Part shown: positions 14,163 through 15,801 of the stretch, piece after piece | Numbering within the stretch: position 1 is the stretch's first letter | Layout: the number at the start of each line of letters is the position of its first letter | NCBI GenBank assembly: GCA_945870465.1 | Contig: CAMBSS010000100.1 | Coordinates: forward strand, 1 to 15,801 | DNA length: 15,801 bases | From: Bordetella parapertussis | Lineage (GTDB): Bacteria; Pseudomonadota; Gammaproteobacteria; Burkholderiales; SG8-41 | Reading direction: 5' to 3' | Made by a program: the position numbers and the translations under genes | Notes under the pieces: model-generated | What the model saw: the letters and a program-made list of their open reading frames with translations, nothing else | The model's database searches: none | Told to the model about the DNA's origin: nothing

Positions 14163-15161
14163 TTGAAACTCAGCGTCCTCGACCAATCACCCATCATCAG
14201 CGGGCACACCCCCGCGCAGGCGGTGGCAGAAACGATCAAGCTCGCGCAGGCAGCGGAAGAGCTTGGCTATTACCGCTACTGGCTGGCCGAGCATCACGCG
14301 CTGCAGGCGCTGGCTGACCCGTGCCCGGAAATCCTGGTCACAGCGGTCGCATCGGCAACCTCGACGATACGCGTCGGCACCGGCGGCATCCTGCTGCCGT
14401 ACTACAGCCCGCTCAAAATCGCCGAGCAGTTCCGCATGCTCGAGGCGCTGTTTCCGCGGCGCATCGATCTGGGTGTCGGGCGCGCGCCGGGCGGCGACCA
14501 GACCACTGCGATGGCGATGAGCGGCGGCAGCTACCCGACTGCGGACAATTTTCCGGAGCAGGTGCAGTACCTGGTCGCCTATCTAGACGATGCCATGCCG
14601 GCCGGACATCCGTTCGCCAAGGTCAAAGCGCAGCCGATGGGGCCGACCGCGCCCGAAGTATGGTTGCTGGGTTCGTCCGACTACAGCGGCGCACTGGCGG
14701 CGCAGCTCGGATTGCGTTTCGCTTTTGCGCATTTCATTAGCGCCGACGGCGGCGACAGCGTGATGCGTGATTACAAGCGCCGCTACCAGCCGTCGCCGCG
14801 CGATGCTGAACCGCATGCTTTGCTGACCGTGTTCGTGATCTGCGCGGAAACCGACGCGGAAGCCGAGCGGCGCGCCATGAGCATAGATTTGCGGCGGCTC
14901 AACATGGATTACGGCATCAATTCGCAGGTGCCGAGTCAGCAGGAGGCCGAAGCCCGCGCTTATACCGCCGAGGAGAAGCAGCGCATCGCGTATAACCGCC
15001 GCCGCGTCGTCATCGGCAAGCCGGAGACGGTCAAGGCCAAGCTGCTCGCGCTGCAGGCGCAGTTTGAAGCCGATGAAATGATGATGATTACCATCACCGG
15101 CGATTACCGCACCCGGCTCGAGTCCTACCGGCTGGTGGCAGAGACTTTTGAACTAGGCTAA
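14163..15161 (+). CDS. LLM-class flavin-dependent oxidoreductase (luciferase-like, group 1)
   Basis: This encodes 332 residues in the luciferase-like monooxygenase fold, group 1 (MsnO8/YhbW-like). Landmarks are LSVLDQSPI at the N-terminus, RYWLAEHHALQALADPCPEILVTAVAS, VGTGGILLPYYSPLKIAEQFRMLEALFPRRIDLGVGRAPGGD, WLLGSSDYSGALAAQLGLRFAFAHFI and the C-terminal VIGKPETVKAKLLAL. It should bind reduced flavin and oxidise an unknown substrate. The family N-terminus begins at a TTG (14163). An in-frame TAA at 14148-14150 excludes a longer start, and no convincing ribosome binding site precedes it. The repeat element ends 45 bases upstream, so the original promoter region may have been replaced. Expression may be low. 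Confidence 0.9.
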   Translation: MKLSVLDQSPIISGHTPAQAVAETIKLAQAAEELGYYRYWLAEHHALQALADPCPEILVTAVASATSTIRVGTGGILLPYYSPLKIAEQFRMLEALFPRRIDLGVGRAPGGDQTTAMAMSGGSYPTADNFPEQVQYLVAYLDDAMPAGHPFAKVKAQPMGPTAPEVWLLGSSDYSGALAAQLGLRFAFAHFISADGGDSVMRDYKRRYQPSPRDAEPHALLTVFVICAETDAEAERRAMSIDLRRLNMDYGINSQVPSQQEAEARAYTAEEKQRIAYNRRRVVIGKPETVKAKLLALQAQFEADEMMMITITGDYRTRLESYRLVAETFELG

Positions 15162-15190
15162 ACCATAATTCCAAGGCGATTGGATCTTGA

Positions 15191-15334
15191 ACCGCAAAGG
15201 ACGCAAAGGACGCAAAGGAACCCGGAAAATGGATATTCCAAAGAACCTTTGAGATTTCATGATTGCCATCGCCCGTTGTTTGTACATCGCCCTTGGTTTT
15301 GGCCTTCCTTTGCGTCCTTTGCGTCCTTTGCGGT
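15191..15334. repeat. perfect 30-base inverted repeat of CGCAAAGGA units
   Basis: The left arm 15191-15220 (ACCGCAAAGGACGCAAAGGA and on) and the right arm 15305-15334 are perfect reverse complements, with an 84-base spacer. Each arm holds three CGCAAAGGA-type units of 9 bases. It lies between the LLM gene and psiF and can form a long hairpin, possibly a terminator for the LLM gene. The rest of the gap shows nothing coding before the psiF leader. Confidence 0.95.
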
Positions 15335-15366
15335 GAAGCTTTAATTAGTATTGCCTGTAAACGACA

Positions 15367-15434
15367 GGAGGGGAATAATGGGCATGCCGTCGTGCAGCAG
15401 GCGGATCGTTAAACATAAACCATGGGAGCAAAAA
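15367..15434 (+). promoter_or_regulatory. psiF leader with an alternative upstream start
   Basis: AGGAGGGG (15367-15374) precedes in-frame ATGs at 15378 and 15384, which read without a stop into psiF and add 19 or 17 residues (MGMPSCSRRIVKHKPWEQK from the first). A second site GGGAG (15424-15428) sits six bases before the conventional ATG at 15435. Either the longer form exists, or a once-separate reading frame is retained. Confidence 0.45.
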
Positions 15435-15801
15435 ATGAAAAAACTGATCTCAGTAATTTGTTTCATGTTCGCCTTGTCGCCGTTTGCGTACGCACAGGAC
15501 AAAGCCAAGACCGACGACAAGAAAGCGGCGCCTGCAGCTGAGAAAAAAGCCGCGCCCGCAGCTGAGAAAGCCAAGAAAGAGCCGACTGAAAAGCAGAAAG
15601 CCCAGCAGGAGCGCATGAAGGACTGCAACGCCAAGGCCAAGGCCGGCGACAAGAAGGGCGATGAGCGCAAGTCGTTCATGGGCTCGTGCCTTAAAGGCGA
15701 AGAAGCCGGCGGCTCCGACAAGCAGAAAGCGCAGCAGGGCAAAATGAAATCGTGCAACAAAGACGCCGGCGACAAGAAGATGAAAGGCGACGAACGCAAG
15801 A
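15435..15801 (+). CDS. psiF: PsiF-repeat protein, cut by the window edge
   Basis: This encodes 122 residues before the window ends, with no stop reached. The signal peptide MKKLISVICFMFALSPFAYA-QD is followed by a Lys/Ala-rich spacer of DDKKAAPAAEKKAAPAAE type. Then come two PsiF repeats with their cysteine and GDERK/FMGSCLKG features: MKDCNAKAKAGDKKGDERKS with FMGSCLKG, and MKSCNKDAGDKKMKGDERK, which is cut off. PsiF is a phosphate-starvation-inducible small periplasmic protein of unknown biochemical role. The ATG at 15435 is preferred because it gives a clean signal peptide; an in-frame start at 15378 with a stronger ribosome binding site is possible. No Pho box was recognised in the upstream 100 bases, where a large inverted repeat lies instead. 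Confidence 0.9.
   Translation, partial: MKKLISVICFMFALSPFAYAQDKAKTDDKKAAPAAEKKAAPAAEKAKKEPTEKQKAQQERMKDCNAKAKAGDKKGDERKSFMGSCLKGEEAGGSDKQKAQQGKMKSCNKDAGDKKMKGDERK

Overview
The window looks like chromosomal DNA of a GC-rich betaproteobacterium, most likely Burkholderiales or a close relative. The evidence is four intact genes and one broken gene for Bug/TctC periplasmic solute-binding proteins (a family greatly expanded in that group), together with a PA0069-type radical SAM protein, a bacterial histone-deacetylase-like protein and a PsiF protein. No rRNA, tRNA, CRISPR array, phage or transposase gene was seen.

Left part (1-3320): two minus-strand envelope genes (a small secreted protein with a TolA/TonB-C-like domain, and a lipoprotein with BON-like halves) lie divergent to a plus-strand Bug gene. 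That gene is followed by the wreck of a second Bug gene, which keeps its ribosome binding site, signal peptide and first strand but is then deleted and frameshifted.

Centre (3317-9186): a small glycine-tailed cytoplasmic protein is followed by a compact minus-strand cluster. In transcription order it holds a DUF4392 / D-glutamate-cyclase-like protein, a Bug receptor, a SelA-like PLP enzyme and a second Bug receptor, with gaps of 17, 51 and 4 bases. A LysR regulator is divergent from its head. This reads as a regulated uptake-plus-catabolism unit, plausibly for a D-amino acid or 5-oxoproline-like compound. It is the best candidate here for an undescribed pathway; the substrate is inference.

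Right part (9311-15801), all plus strand: a glycine-zipper lipoprotein overlapping a Rossmann/DUF2520 protein, a PA0069-family radical SAM protein, another Bug protein, a complete-active-site HDAC/AcuC-like deacetylase, a luciferase-like flavin monooxygenase, and psiF, cut by the window edge.

The intergenic spaces carry several small repeat families: CGCAGATAAA-type elements (three copies, two of them forming inverted repeats), a perfect 30-base inverted repeat of CGCAAAGGA units, a 7-base tandem array next to the deacetylase ribosome binding site, a degenerate CGTCTATCGTC array at the left edge, and a purine-rich expansion inside the radical SAM gene. No gene-free stretch exceeds 300 bases.
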